This document shows positions 46,765 to 55,601 of a stretch of 64,000 nucleotides of DNA, piece by piece. The translations under genes were made by a program, and so were the position numbers. Source of the stretch: CAZHHH01 sp052400685 (GTDB lineage: Bacteria > Bacteroidota > Bacteroidia > Bacteroidales > Marinilabiliaceae). Each line of letters opens with the position of its first letter. Position 1 is the stretch's first letter. The stretch lies in the NCBI GenBank assembly GCA_052400685.1, contig JBQTGJ010000005.1; one strand, 5' to 3'. The notes under the pieces are model-generated. The model saw only the letters and a program-made list of their open reading frames with translations. It was not told the origin of the DNA and made no database searches.

Positions 46765-47796
46765 ATGGAACCAATCAAATTAACCAAATACAGTCACGGA
46801 GCAGGCTGTGGCTGCAAAATATCGCCCAGGGTATTAACGACCATTCTTCACAGCACCATTGAACCGGCAATAGACTCACGACTGATTGTTGGCAACGATA
46901 GCCGCGACGATGCTGCCGTTTACGATATGGGCGATGGCACAGCCATCATCAGCACAACCGACTTTTTCATGCCCATTGTTGACGATCCGTTCATGTTTGG
47001 GAGAATTGCAGCAACCAATGCCATCAGCGATATATATGCCATGGGAGGAACGCCGCTTATGGCCATTGCCATTCTGGGATGGCCCATCGACACCATCGAT
47101 CCGGCTGTGGCACAGCAAGTAATGGAAGGCGGCAGGTCGGTCTGTAAAGATGCAGGCATTCTGTTGGCAGGCGGGCACAGCATCGACAATCCCGAGCCAT
47201 TGTTTGGATTAGCCGTAACCGGACAGGTTAGCCTGAATCAGCTTAAACGAAATGACACTGCCACCCGCGGCTGCAAACTGTACCTGACCAAACCATTGGG
47301 AGTCGGAATTCTGTCGACGGCCCAAAAACAAGGAAAATTAAAACCAGAACACGCCGACATAGCACCTGCCTCCATGGCCAAATTAAACCAAATAGGCGTT
47401 CAATTATCAAAAGTAGCAGGCGTAAAAGCCATGACCGATGTTACCGGCTTCGGCCTATTGGGCCATTTGACCGAAATGTGCGAAGGCAGCAATCTGTCGG
47501 CCGTCATCGAAATGAATAAAGTACCTGTATTTCCTGAAGTAGCTGAATATATTGCACTCGGCTGCATACCCGGAGGCACTAAACGCAACTGGGAAAGCTA
47601 TGGCAGCAAAATAAAACTAACCAATGGTATTGACAAAACTGTTATATGCGATGCCCAAACCAGTGGCGGACTGCTTATAGCGGTTGATGAAACCGGCGAT
47701 GAAGAGGTGAAAAAAATACTGTCAGAAAATGGGGTAAAACCCACTGTCATTGGTGAACTGACAACCAAAGGGGATACTGTGGTTACCGTGATTTAA
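46765..47796 (+). CDS. selD: Selenide, water dikinase (selenophosphate synthetase)
   Basis: Makes selenophosphate from selenide and ATP. With the ATG of MEPIKLTKYSHGAGCGCK the protein has 343 residues; an upstream ATG at 46741 would overlap selU by 19 bp and adds eight atypical residues. The active site has Cys15 and Lys18 (GCGCK), the cysteine rather than selenocysteine form, so no SECIS element is needed. The nucleotide-binding region includes STTDFFMPIVDDP and GGHSIDNPEP. No selA or selB is in the window, so the visible use of selenium is tRNA modification by the adjacent selU. Confidence 0.97.
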   Translation: MEPIKLTKYSHGAGCGCKISPRVLTTILHSTIEPAIDSRLIVGNDSRDDAAVYDMGDGTAIISTTDFFMPIVDDPFMFGRIAATNAISDIYAMGGTPLMAIAILGWPIDTIDPAVAQQVMEGGRSVCKDAGILLAGGHSIDNPEPLFGLAVTGQVSLNQLKRNDTATRGCKLYLTKPLGVGILSTAQKQGKLKPEHADIAPASMAKLNQIGVQLSKVAGVKAMTDVTGFGLLGHLTEMCEGSNLSAVIEMNKVPVFPEVAEYIALGCIPGGTKRNWESYGSKIKLTNGIDKTVICDAQTSGGLLIAVDETGDEEVKKILSENGVKPTVIGELTTKGDTVVTVI

Positions 47797-47823
47797 AAAA
47801 GACAAGACCAGATAGACTGAATA

Positions 47824-47856
47824 GCCCTGTGTTGCGCGACAAGCCCAACACGGGGT
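47824..47856. terminator. Bidirectional terminator between selD and the transglycosylase gene
   Basis: CCCTGTGTTG and CAACACGGGG form a strong stem around a short loop, between two convergent genes, touching the minus-strand stop codon. T-rich sequence follows on the plus side. Confidence 0.7.
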
Positions 47857-48818
47857 TATTTATTTAAAAAGGCATCCGGCTCAGGCATTTTAAGGATATA
47901 CTCCTTACCCGTTGAGTTGGTAAGATAATTTTCACGAAGCCAGGGATTCAAATCTTTAAATTCACGATAAGTCGTACCATACCCGGTGGCAAAATCGGCA
48001 AAATCCGCGATGGCACCGCTAATCACAACATCATAAGTGGGAATAACAGGGTATAAATCCTCGTCATCCAGATAAAAACCATACTCTTCCGGAGCAGAAA
48101 AAATAGACTTAAGCGCTAAAATTCTAAAGACATAACGAGAAGTCTCTTCACTGAGTAAAAGATCATAGTAACTGACAACTTTCTGCTTGTCTATCTGTCG
48201 GTTAATACCACGGGCTCCGGCATTATAGGAGGCAGCAGCCATCGTCCATGAACCAAAACGTTCATACGATTTCTTCAAAAACAGACAAGCCGCCACCGTA
48301 CTCTTTTCAATGTGATATCGCTCATCCACCTCATTATTCACTTCCAGACCATACTCTTTCGCTGTTGCGGATAAAAATTGCCACAAGCCGGCAGCTCCGG
48401 CCGGTGACACAATCCGTTCCACAAAGCCACTTTCAATCAAGGGCAGATATTTAAAATCGTCGGGAACGCCCTGTTCTTTCAAAATAGGTTCTATAATGGG
48501 AAAATATCTGTTGGCCCGTTTTATGAGAAGCAAGGTCTGTGATTGCCAATACGTATTAACCAGCAATTCACGATCATAACTTTCACTGACATAAGTCCTT
48601 TCAATAGGAACATGCTCTCCCGCAAAAGATAACTCTGATGGCATGGGAAGCGCCTGAATGCGATAATTATCGCCCACAAAAGCCTCTGTTGAAGCATTTT
48701 CAACAAAAGCATCCGGGTCAGAGGAATTAACGAACATAGTAAAAACGAAAAAAATGATCACCGCAGTAGTAAATGCAGACCATATTTTAACTCTGGCAAA
48801 ACGGAAATTCAAATTCAT
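47856..48818 (-). CDS. MltD-like lytic transglycosylase
   Basis: A 320-residue SLT-domain enzyme that cleaves peptidoglycan glycan strands with 1,6-anhydro product formation. A membrane or signal segment lies near residues 12-30 (FTTAVIIFFVFTMFV). The catalytic glutamate is in LPLIESGF, followed by SPAGAAGLWQF and the ASYNAGARGI motif, as in MltD. The C-terminal LysM repeats of MltD are missing, so binding to peptidoglycan may be weaker. I start at MNLNFRFARVK, eight codons inside the longest frame. A perfect -7 box (TATATTTG, plus 48854-48861) lies about 36 bases upstream. Confidence 0.9.
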   Translation of the reverse strand: MNLNFRFARVKIWSAFTTAVIIFFVFTMFVNSSDPDAFVENASTEAFVGDNYRIQALPMPSELSFAGEHVPIERTYVSESYDRELLVNTYWQSQTLLLIKRANRYFPIIEPILKEQGVPDDFKYLPLIESGFVERIVSPAGAAGLWQFLSATAKEYGLEVNNEVDERYHIEKSTVAACLFLKKSYERFGSWTMAAASYNAGARGINRQIDKQKVVSYYDLLLSEETSRYVFRILALKSIFSAPEEYGFYLDDEDLYPVIPTYDVVISGAIADFADFATGYGTTYREFKDLNPWLRENYLTNSTGKEYILKMPEPDAFLNK

Positions 48819-48853
48819 ACACGCATATATCAAACCTCTCAAAAAACATCACA

Positions 48854-48861
48854 CAAATATA
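48854..48861 (-). promoter_or_regulatory. Promoter -7 box of the transglycosylase gene
   Basis: The minus strand reads TATATTTG, a perfect TAnnTTTG match, giving a leader of about 30 bases. No -33 box is clear. Confidence 0.45.
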
Positions 48862-49022
48862 ATGCTTACGTATTAATTTAACCTATTGTTTCACCCACAA
48901 ACACTTCATTTTAGAGGGTAAAAAACACACAACAAAGACTATTATCCTGTTTAATCGAGACCCCACCCTAACAGTCAATAATCTGAACAGGGAAGTTAAA
49001 ATCAGCACTGGCGAAAATCTAC

Positions 49023-49072
49023 AAATGTGAGTTACCAGAATAAACAACCATCCTGAAAACAAGCGTAACAAA
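49023..49072 (+). repeat. Half-element related to 40872-40950
   Basis: GTGAGTTACCAGAATAAAC and CATCCTGAAAACAAGCGTAACA match the same two blocks of the 40872 repeat. It occupies part of the gap between the transglycosylase and the small membrane protein genes. Confidence 0.45.
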
Positions 49073-49113
49073 AAACAACGCTATCTGCCAGAGCCCCTTA
49101 CGACCAGTCAACT

Positions 49114-49464
49114 TCAGGCCTTTTTTCTACGAAGCTTCCGAAAAAGAAACACTATAAAAAGCATTTTAAAGATAACCCCCAAAGAAATCATCGTCGTAAT
49201 TAAATAGGGATGATAATCAAACACCCGCAAACGGCCGCCCCCGATCACCAACGACAAACCCACCAGAAGAAAAAGAAGCTCAATGCCCGGTTTGAACCAT
49301 CCTTTAAATATAATCGTCAAAAGATAACTGACTTTAAGCGTGATTCCGGAATAAATCAAGATATTAGACAATAAACCGGGGCCATTCGTAACGCGAATAA
49401 TAATCCCTGTAATCAAAAGCACCAATCCAGTGTACAACAATAATTTAAGTTTCTTCATTCCCAT
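49114..49464 (-). CDS. Small membrane protein of unknown function
   Basis: A 116-residue protein with four predicted helices (about 7-25, 33-53, 61-77 and 87-107) joined by short basic loops and ending RKLRRKKA, suggesting a cytoplasmic C-terminus. I do not recognise a family; a GldL-like fragment or a general small membrane protein are possibilities. It stands alone in the minus direction, 295 bp from the transglycosylase, with the carbonic-anhydrase-like gene divergent. Coding status is supported by the hydrophobic helix pattern and a normal start. Confidence 0.6.
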   Translation of the reverse strand: MGMKKLKLLLYTGLVLLITGIIIRVTNGPGLLSNILIYSGITLKVSYLLTIIFKGWFKPGIELLFLLVGLSLVIGGGRLRVFDYHPYLITTMISLGVIFKMLFIVFLFRKLRRKKA

Positions 49465-49605
49465 TATTTATTTGGAGAAACTCCCCCATACAACATCACA
49501 AAACACGAACAATCATTCTTTCGTGCCTCCTAAAAACCCCGAATAACGCTTATTGTTCGACTGAAACAAAAAAAATAAAAAAAAACATCCTCACCTAACT
49601 ACAAA

Positions 49606-50202
49606 ATGAACAATCCGGGTTTTAGATTCTTTAATAATCCGAAACACCATAAAAACAAACCCATGAACCGATTGATAAACGTAGAACAACCAGGCGATAT
49701 ACTACCAGCCTACCGCAATACTCCCATTGGCGACTTACTTGAATACCACAATCTGGACCGTCCTTTGGATACGGTGTTAAATGCTCAAATGTTAATCGGC
49801 ATGTGTATGGACAATCGCAAGCACCTTCGCATACCCGATAACTTTGCCTACATCATTCGCACCGGAGGAGCGAATCTCCGGTACAGCGAGTTCAAAGTCT
49901 CGTACGCCATAGCGGTTGGTGGCGTCCGACACATTGCTGTACTGGCTCACAGTAATTGTGGCATGGTCAATCTAAAAGCAAAAGAAGAAAGTTTTGTAAA
50001 CGGATTAATAAACGAAGCCGGCTGGGAGCCCGAATTTGCCCAGAGTCATTTTATGCACTTTGCCCCCATGTTCGAAATAGGCAACGAAATAGATTTTGTG
50101 CTTAGCGAAGCGGCACGTCTTCGTAAACGCTATCCTAAAATCACCATCGCGCCGTTGTATTACCGCGTTGAAGACAACCAGCTCTATCAGCTGAAGGAAT
50201 AA
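49606..50202 (+). CDS. Beta-carbonic anhydrase-like protein
   Basis: A 198-residue protein of the beta-carbonic anhydrase fold. Zinc ligands Cys67 (GMCMDNR, the CxDxR motif with Asp69 and Arg71), His115 and Cys118 (AHSNCGM) are all present, so hydration of CO2 is likely but not proven; the short C-terminal region is unusual for classical members and recalls the divergent carbonic-anhydrase-like group of anaerobes. An internal ATG at codon 20 (MNRLINVEQPGD) is an alternative start and may be preferable. A hairpin repeat begins 10 bp after the stop codon. Confidence 0.85.
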   Translation: MNNPGFRFFNNPKHHKNKPMNRLINVEQPGDILPAYRNTPIGDLLEYHNLDRPLDTVLNAQMLIGMCMDNRKHLRIPDNFAYIIRTGGANLRYSEFKVSYAIAVGGVRHIAVLAHSNCGMVNLKAKEESFVNGLINEAGWEPEFAQSHFMHFAPMFEIGNEIDFVLSEAARLRKRYPKITIAPLYYRVEDNQLYQLKE

Positions 50203-50212
50203 AACCTACATA

Positions 50213-50355
50213 GTATTTGTCTATAAAGTCAACTTCTGCGTTACGCTTGTCATAAAAACAGTCATTTACGAAAAGTAAACTCCTTAATTTTTTTGACGTC
50301 GCAAGCCTTGAATTTGAACTTTATATCTCAAACACTTAATTTTATAGACAGTCTC
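50213..50355 (+). repeat. Nested-hairpin repeat, family 1
   Basis: A 143-bp copy with the standard blocks (GTATTTGTCTATAAAGTC at the left end, TTTATAGACAGTCTC at the right). It is flanked by TACATA on the left and TACATAG on the right, a good candidate target-site duplication, and lies directly after the carbonic-anhydrase-like gene, where its hairpin could end transcription. Confidence 0.8.
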
Positions 50356-50361
50356 TACATA

Positions 50362-50575
50362 GTGTTTGCAAAAAAGGGCAAATTACTCATAGGGTTCATT
50401 TTGGCATTGGTGAATCGCTTCGCTTATTTCTGCGTTATTTTCGTTTTTGAAACAGTCATTTACAATTAGTAAACTCCTTGGTTTCAAAAACTTCAAAAGC
50501 CTTGTCTTTGACGTTTTCATATCGAAGACCCCAAAATGAGAAATTTCCTTGCAGGCAATGCTTGAAACAAATACT
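50362..50575 (+). repeat. Longer variant of the nested-hairpin repeat
   Basis: A 214-bp imperfect palindrome with different outer arms (GTGTTTGCAAAAAAGGGC; AATGCTTGAAACAAATACT) but the same central block AACAGTCATTTAC and GTAAACTCCTTGG, and inner arms GTTTTTGAAAC/GGTTTCAAAAAC. It looks like a sister family that keeps the apex. Between it and the tandem array at 50744 I see no gene. Confidence 0.65.
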
Positions 50576-50743
50576 GGACTGTCATATCCTAACTCTGCTA
50601 TGATGGTTGCGACTACAGGCTGTTTTTCTGCATTATCCAGTCACTCTGTATATCTGTATGGGTTCAACGTCTGCTAATTTTGTTTATGATGTCTTAGGAA
50701 TTGATTTTTTGAGTCATTCATAAATACAAATTAGTTTTTCGTT

Positions 50744-50974
50744 GCTACATTTTTGTTTTTCGCACTTGCATTTGCATTTCTCCCCGTTACATTTGCATTT
50801 TTCATCGTTACATTTGCATTTTTCCCTGTTACATTTGCATTTTTCCCCGTTGCATTTGCATTTTTCATCGTTACATTTGCATTTCTCCCCGTTACATTTG
50901 CATTTTTCATCGTTACATATGCATTTTTCCCCGTTGCATTTGCATTTTTCCCTGTTACATTTACACTTACCCTA
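50744..50974 (-). repeat. 21-bp tandem repeat array (11 units)
   Basis: Eleven units of 21 bp, each like GTTACATTTGCATTTTTC plus a three-base variable end (CCC, ATC or CCT). The end units are degenerate. Read on the minus strand the array is an open frame (50731-50994, GTG start, 87 residues) of heptads such as NVTGKNA alternating with NVTMKNA; read on the plus strand it is also open and would encode a hydrophobic repeat. The unit length is a multiple of three and the unit lacks stop codons, so open frames follow automatically. There is no signal peptide and no clear ribosome-binding site, so expression is doubtful. Confidence 0.85.
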
Positions 50975-51107
50975 AACCCCTCTTCAAACTGCACCCCTCT
51001 CTCAAGAAAGAGCTAATTAAATGAATGATTTCATTTTGTGTATTTGTCTTAATCTATTTATTGCGCATTAATGTGTCGAATTTCGGTTTTTACACTTGCA
51101 TACAACA

Positions 51108-51200
51108 GATGAAACGAGCCATAATAAAGTATTTCTCACACAGAAAAATGTCTTTGCTGCGGGTTTCATGTGCCCATTAAAAAAAATTATAGACAGATGA
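51108..51200 (+). repeat. 91-bp repeat (family 2), diverged copy
   Basis: GATGAAACGAGCC, TTTCTCACACAG, GGGTTTCATGTGCCC and AAATTATAGACAGAT occur in family order. The stretch 50975-51107 before it shows no gene. Confidence 0.55.
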
Positions 51201-51219
51201 ATAAAAACATTGAAACGAA

Positions 51220-51252
51220 AAAATCCGTCAGATACTAAATCTAACGGATTTT
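51220..51252 (-). terminator. Terminator of the rnf operon
   Basis: AAAATCCGT/ACGGATTTT stem with a 15-base loop, followed on the minus strand by TTTTTTCG, about 110 bp after rnfA. Confidence 0.8.
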
Positions 51253-51364
51253 ATATAAATTTTTATTGCCCTAAAATGCCAAATGCAAGTGTACTATTGT
51301 AATTGACGACTTGAAAAACGAGAACAAAAAAAAATGTTTCCCGGCTGATAATTAGCTATAATAA

Positions 51365-51937
51365 CTACACCATTCCGGCAAACCCCATAAAAGCAAGGGC
51401 TAAGATTCCGGCTGTAACCAAAGCAATGGGAGCCCCTTTCATACCATTGGGCAGCTCAACCAGATCAAGTTTCTCACGGATACCCGCAAAAACAATCAGC
51501 GCCAATCCAAAACCCAACGCCGTTGACATTGAAAAGACTACGGCTTCGAGTATATTAAAGTCTTTTGATACCGTCATGATAGCCACCCCCAAAATAGCAC
51601 AGTTGGTGGTAATCAGCGGTAAAAAGACTCCCAAAGCCTGATACAACGGCGGACTTACCTTCTTCAATACAATTTCGACCAGCTGCACCAAAGCAGCAAT
51701 AATCAATATAAATGAAATGGTTTGTAAATAAGTGACACCAAAGGGCACCAGCACCAATTTCTGAACAAAATAGGTTACAATGGTTGCAATTACCATCACA
51801 AAAGTCACGGCGCCTGTCATCCCCATGGCTGTTGAAATACGTTTTGACACTCCCAGGAACGGACAAATACCCAGAAACTGGGACAACACCACGTTGTTAA
51901 CAAATATTGCAGAAACTATAATTAACAAATAACTCAT
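51365..51937 (-). CDS. rnfA: Rnf complex membrane subunit RnfA
   Basis: A 190-residue integral membrane protein with six helices, the NqrE/RnfA fold. Family segments include VNNVVLSQFLGICPFLGVS near the start and LPLITTNCAILGVA; the two cysteines in these segments match those binding the membrane-embedded [2Fe-2S] cluster between RnfA and RnfE. A strong Shine-Dalgarno sequence (AAGGAGG) precedes the ATG. It is the last gene of the operon, 12 bp after rnfE, and is followed by a terminator. Confidence 0.97.
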   Translation of the reverse strand: MSYLLIIVSAIFVNNVVLSQFLGICPFLGVSKRISTAMGMTGAVTFVMVIATIVTYFVQKLVLVPFGVTYLQTISFILIIAALVQLVEIVLKKVSPPLYQALGVFLPLITTNCAILGVAIMTVSKDFNILEAVVFSMSTALGFGLALIVFAGIREKLDLVELPNGMKGAPIALVTAGILALAFMGFAGMV

Positions 51938-51949
51938 ATCAAATCCTCC

Positions 51950-52534
51950 TTAGGCTTTTTTTAAACGATTAATGGTTGCAATCAGGTAACCCAATGCAAT
52001 AAAAGCACCCGGTGCCAAAACAAATACAAGCATTCCATACTCTTCGGGGTAAACCTCAAAGCCAAAAAGCTTCCCACTCCCCAGCAACTCACGAATACTG
52101 CCCAGCAACGTCAAAGCCAGCGAAAAACCCAGCCCCATACCTGCGCCATCAATAACAGATGAAAAAGCATTATTTTTGGAAGCAAAAGCTTCGGCCCGTC
52201 CCAACACAATACAGTTGACAACAATCAACGGAATAAACAATCCCAGTGAGGCATATAATGCCGGCACATAAGCCTGCATCACCATCTCCACCACCGTAAC
52301 AAAAGTAGCGATGACCACGATAAAGGCAGGAATACGTACTTTATCGGGAATGAGATCCTTAATTAACGACACCACCAGGTTCGACATGATCAGAACAAAT
52401 GTTGTAGCCAAACCCATACCAAGACCATTCTCGGCCGAAGAGGTAACCCCCAGCGTGGGACACATACCCAGCAAAAGACTAAAAATAGGGTTCTCTTTAA
52501 TAAATCCTTTTGTTAAATTTTTCCATTGATTCAT
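51950..52534 (-). CDS. rnfE: Rnf complex membrane subunit RnfE
   Basis: A 194-residue membrane protein paralogous to RnfA with opposite membrane topology. LLLGMCPTLGVTSSAENGLGMG and LIVVNCIVLGRAEAFASKN are diagnostic, with the two cysteines that share the central iron-sulfur cluster. Its ATG overlaps the stop codon of rnfG by four bases, and GGAAGGAGG precedes it, indicating coupled translation. Confidence 0.96.
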   Translation of the reverse strand: MNQWKNLTKGFIKENPIFSLLLGMCPTLGVTSSAENGLGMGLATTFVLIMSNLVVSLIKDLIPDKVRIPAFIVVIATFVTVVEMVMQAYVPALYASLGLFIPLIVVNCIVLGRAEAFASKNNAFSSVIDGAGMGLGFSLALTLLGSIRELLGSGKLFGFEVYPEEYGMLVFVLAPGAFIALGYLIATINRLKKA

Positions 52535-53235
52535 TGTTGGCCTCCTTCCTCATTTGAAACCTGAGTTGTAGCCGATGAATAAGCATCGGCATGTTTAGTG
52601 TAGGTTTTATAAGCTATGCATACAGCATCCAAAAAAGCTCTTGAAGAGATCGTCGCTGCTGTAATAGCATCAATATCGCCACCATCTTTTGAAACCGTAA
52701 AATTGGTTGTCTTTGGATTTTTACCCAAAACACTGTTGCCATCGCTATTGCCACCGCCACTTTTAATACCATACATCCAGTCGAAAAAAGCATTACGTTC
52801 GCCACCTTCAGCAGCATGAGGCTTAAACCAATCAACCATTTTAGTCCCTAAACCCGGTGTTTCTTTGTGCGACAAGACCTGGTAGTCGATGACCGTTCCA
52901 TCCGGTTTTAACCCAACCATAATCTTAATGTCACCGCCAAAACCTTTGTTCGACATGGTTTCGATAGCCACACCAACCAATTCGTCTCCTTTTTTTGCCG
53001 GAAAAACTTTCAGGTTAAACCCCTCCTCCGACTCAATCTCATACATATCAGCGGCCGGATCGTTATCAAAACCCGGTACCACCAATTTTATAGCCTCCTG
53101 CTGTTTTGCCATCGATGCCTTCGCAATAGGTTCCTTCGTCAGTCGATAAACAAAACCAAGAGAGCCACCTGCCACTGCAGTAATCACTAACAGCGTGATG
53201 ACCATATTGGATAATGATGATGCACTTTTGCCCAT
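52531..53235 (-). CDS. rnfG: Rnf complex FMN-binding subunit RnfG
   Basis: A 234-residue protein with one N-terminal membrane helix (about 11-30) and a periplasmic FMN-binding domain. The flavin attachment motif is DAITAATISS, a variant of the SGATxT consensus, with Thr195 the expected covalent FMN site. GDIKIMVGLKPDGTV and SHKETPGLG are family segments. The C-terminal tail (SSATTQVSNEEGGQQ) is longer than in many relatives. It lies 22 bp after rnfD. Confidence 0.94.
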   Translation of the reverse strand: MGKSASSLSNMVITLLVITAVAGGSLGFVYRLTKEPIAKASMAKQQEAIKLVVPGFDNDPAADMYEIESEEGFNLKVFPAKKGDELVGVAIETMSNKGFGGDIKIMVGLKPDGTVIDYQVLSHKETPGLGTKMVDWFKPHAAEGGERNAFFDWMYGIKSGGGNSDGNSVLGKNPKTTNFTVSKDGGDIDAITAATISSRAFLDAVCIAYKTYTKHADAYSSATTQVSNEEGGQQ

Positions 53236-53257
53236 TTCGGAATATCTTTAATTAATT

Positions 53258-54235
53258 TTAAGCTTGTTGAACCGCAGGTTTCTCACCAAACCTTTTGGGT
53301 TTAATGTAATTATCGATAAGCGGTGTAAATGCGTTCATAATCAAAATAGCAAACGACATTCCTTCGGGATAAGACCCAAACACCCTGATCAAAACAGTTA
53401 TTAAACCGATGCCAATACCATATATCCACATGCCTTTAACCGACATGGGCGACGTGGCATAATCGGTTGCCATAAATATAGCACCCAAAAGAGCCCCACC
53501 CGTAAGAATATGAAGCAAAGGTGTTGCATATAAAACAGGATCGGCCAGATGCAATGCACCGGTAAATACCGCAATAGAACCTATCACAGCCACAGGAATA
53601 TGCCATGTTATAATCCGGCGATACAACATAAATGCCAGGCCCAGAAGCAAGGCAATGGCCGAAATCTCACCGGCCGAACCGCCCATCTGACCAAACAACA
53701 TCTGTGAGTAAGATGGTAATTCGGTAAACAAACCCTCTTTCATGAATGATAGCGGCGTAGCACCAGTCACAGCATCCAGATAAGAAGTACGCGCCTCCAG
53801 TGGAATAGGCCAGCTGGTCATTTGAACCGGAAAGGCGATCAACAAGAACACACGTCCCACCAAAGCCGGATTAAAAGGGTTATTACCCAACCCGCCGAAA
53901 GTCATTTTTCCAATACCAATAGCCACCGCAGCACCTATAATAATAAGTGCCACCGGCATATTTGAAGGCAGGTTGAAAGCCAGCAACAGACCAGTAATCA
54001 AAGCCGAACCATCGGTGATAGATGTGGGCTTTTTAAAAAAATATTTCTGAATGAAAAACTCGAAGAACAAACAGGCTGCCACCGAAGTCAGTGTTACGAT
54101 GAGCGCTCCCAGTCCAAAGAACCAAAGAGAAGCAGCCAACGCCGGTAGTAGCGCTATGACCACACCATACATGTTTTTCTCAATGGAATCGCCACTGTGA
54201 ACATGCGGAGATGGTGAAACGATTAATTTACGCAT
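53258..54235 (-). CDS. rnfD: Rnf complex membrane subunit RnfD
   Basis: A 325-residue membrane protein with about ten helices (NqrB/RnfD family) that carries a covalent FMN, here expected on Thr160 in DAVTGATPLSF. TDGSALITGLLLAFNLP, GGLGNNPFNPALVGRVF and GAIFMATDYATSP are diagnostic. It takes part in the ion-translocating step with RnfG. It lies 34 bp after rnfC. Confidence 0.97.
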   Translation of the reverse strand: MRKLIVSPSPHVHSGDSIEKNMYGVVIALLPALAASLWFFGLGALIVTLTSVAACLFFEFFIQKYFFKKPTSITDGSALITGLLLAFNLPSNMPVALIIIGAAVAIGIGKMTFGGLGNNPFNPALVGRVFLLIAFPVQMTSWPIPLEARTSYLDAVTGATPLSFMKEGLFTELPSYSQMLFGQMGGSAGEISAIALLLGLAFMLYRRIITWHIPVAVIGSIAVFTGALHLADPVLYATPLLHILTGGALLGAIFMATDYATSPMSVKGMWIYGIGIGLITVLIRVFGSYPEGMSFAILIMNAFTPLIDNYIKPKRFGEKPAVQQA

Positions 54236-54269
54236 AATATATGATTATCAAACGATTGTATTACTCAAT

Positions 54270-55601
54270 TTATTTGGTTCGCGACCGCATGATCTGCCCA
54301 ACGCGACCTTTTCCCAACCGGATATAGTCCAATAACGGACGATGAGACGGACACGTAAAACTACATGAACCACACTCAATACAATCCATAATTTTTTCTT
54401 CCTCAGCGCGATCGAGAATATCCTTTTCGGTCAGTGTCATTAATAAATATGGCGACAGCCCCATGGGACAGGCAGACACACACTTTCCGCAACGAATACA
54501 GCTTTGTGACTTTTCACGACGTGCTTCCGGATCGGGTAACACCAAAACACCTGAAGTCCCCTTTGTTACAGGCACCGCCAACGATGAAAGCGCTTTACCC
54601 ATCATCGGCCCGCCGCCTATCACCTTACCTGTATCATCAGGTAATCCGCCAACAGCATCAATCAAAGCCGAAACAGGGGTTCCAATCCGGGTCATAAAAT
54701 TACCCGGATTACCAACCGACAAACCAGTCACCGTAACAACACGCTCAATCAATGGTTTATTTTTCTGAACGGCTTCATAAACAGCAACCGCAGTACCCAC
54801 ATTGTGCACCACAGCCCCCACTTCAATGGGAAGCTTACCCGATGGCACCTGACGGCCAATACAGGCATCAATCAGCTGTTTCTCGCCGCCTTGCGGATAT
54901 TGCACTTTCAGCGGCTGAACAGTAATGCCCTGTTCTACGGCCACCAATTTCTGCATCGCCTCAATGGCATCCTTCTTATTATTTTCAATACCTATAACGG
55001 CTTTCTTAACATCTAAAACCTTCATCAGGATACGAATCCCAACAACAAGTTCAGAACCCCGTTCAAGCATCAAACGGTGATCGGCTGTGAGATAAGGCTC
55101 ACACTCAACCCCATTAATAATCAGGACTCCGGCAATTTTACCGGGCGGCGGTGACAATTTCACATGAGCCGGAAAAGTAGCCCCGCCCATACCAACAATA
55201 CCGGCATCGCCAATACGCTTTAATATATCCTCGCGCGAAAGCGAAATATCTTTAACCAGCTCATCTGTGGTGTCAATACTTTCGTCCCACTCATCACCTT
55301 CCACTTTTATAAGGATGGCTTTGCGACGATAGCCGGAGGTATCCGGCACATTGTCAATTTTATTCACCACCCCCGATACCGGGGAATGAATATTAGCCGA
55401 CACAAAACCAGTTGATTTAGCAATCAGCTGCCCCACTTTCACGGGGTCACCTTTTTTCACCAACGGTTCGGCCGGCGCTCCAATGTGCTGTGCCATCAAG
55501 ATGGTCACCTCTGCCGGTAAGGGCAATTTTTCAACGGGACGTCCAGCCGACAATTTATTTTCGGCTGGATGAACGCCCCCTATTGAGAATGTCTTTAACA
55601 C
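54270..55601 (-). CDS. rnfC: Rnf complex NADH/flavin subunit RnfC
   Basis: A 443-residue peripheral membrane subunit that docks NADH and FMN. The N-terminal barrel-sandwich segment KGDPVKVGQLIAKSTGFVSA, the flavin region GDAGIVGMGGATFPAH, and two C-terminal [4Fe-4S] sites (CIRCGKCVSACPMG and CIECGSCSFTCPSH) are present. The start codon is GTG (55599-55601), preceded by AAGGAGG. It begins about 20 bp after rnfB. Confidence 0.97.
   Translation of the reverse strand: MLKTFSIGGVHPAENKLSAGRPVEKLPLPAEVTILMAQHIGAPAEPLVKKGDPVKVGQLIAKSTGFVSANIHSPVSGVVNKIDNVPDTSGYRRKAILIKVEGDEWDESIDTTDELVKDISLSREDILKRIGDAGIVGMGGATFPAHVKLSPPPGKIAGVLIINGVECEPYLTADHRLMLERGSELVVGIRILMKVLDVKKAVIGIENNKKDAIEAMQKLVAVEQGITVQPLKVQYPQGGEKQLIDACIGRQVPSGKLPIEVGAVVHNVGTAVAVYEAVQKNKPLIERVVTVTGLSVGNPGNFMTRIGTPVSALIDAVGGLPDDTGKVIGGGPMMGKALSSLAVPVTKGTSGVLVLPDPEARREKSQSCIRCGKCVSACPMGLSPYLLMTLTEKDILDRAEEEKIMDCIECGSCSFTCPSHRPLLDYIRLGKGRVGQIMRSRTK

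Noticed and set aside
46765..46830. Selenocysteine codon or SECIS in selD
   Set aside because: The active-site codon encodes Cys (TGT), so recoding is not needed.
50753..51016. Hydrophobic plus-strand frame over the 21-bp array
   Set aside because: The repeat unit has no stop on either strand, so this frame need not mean coding; no ribosome-binding site or plausible termini were seen.
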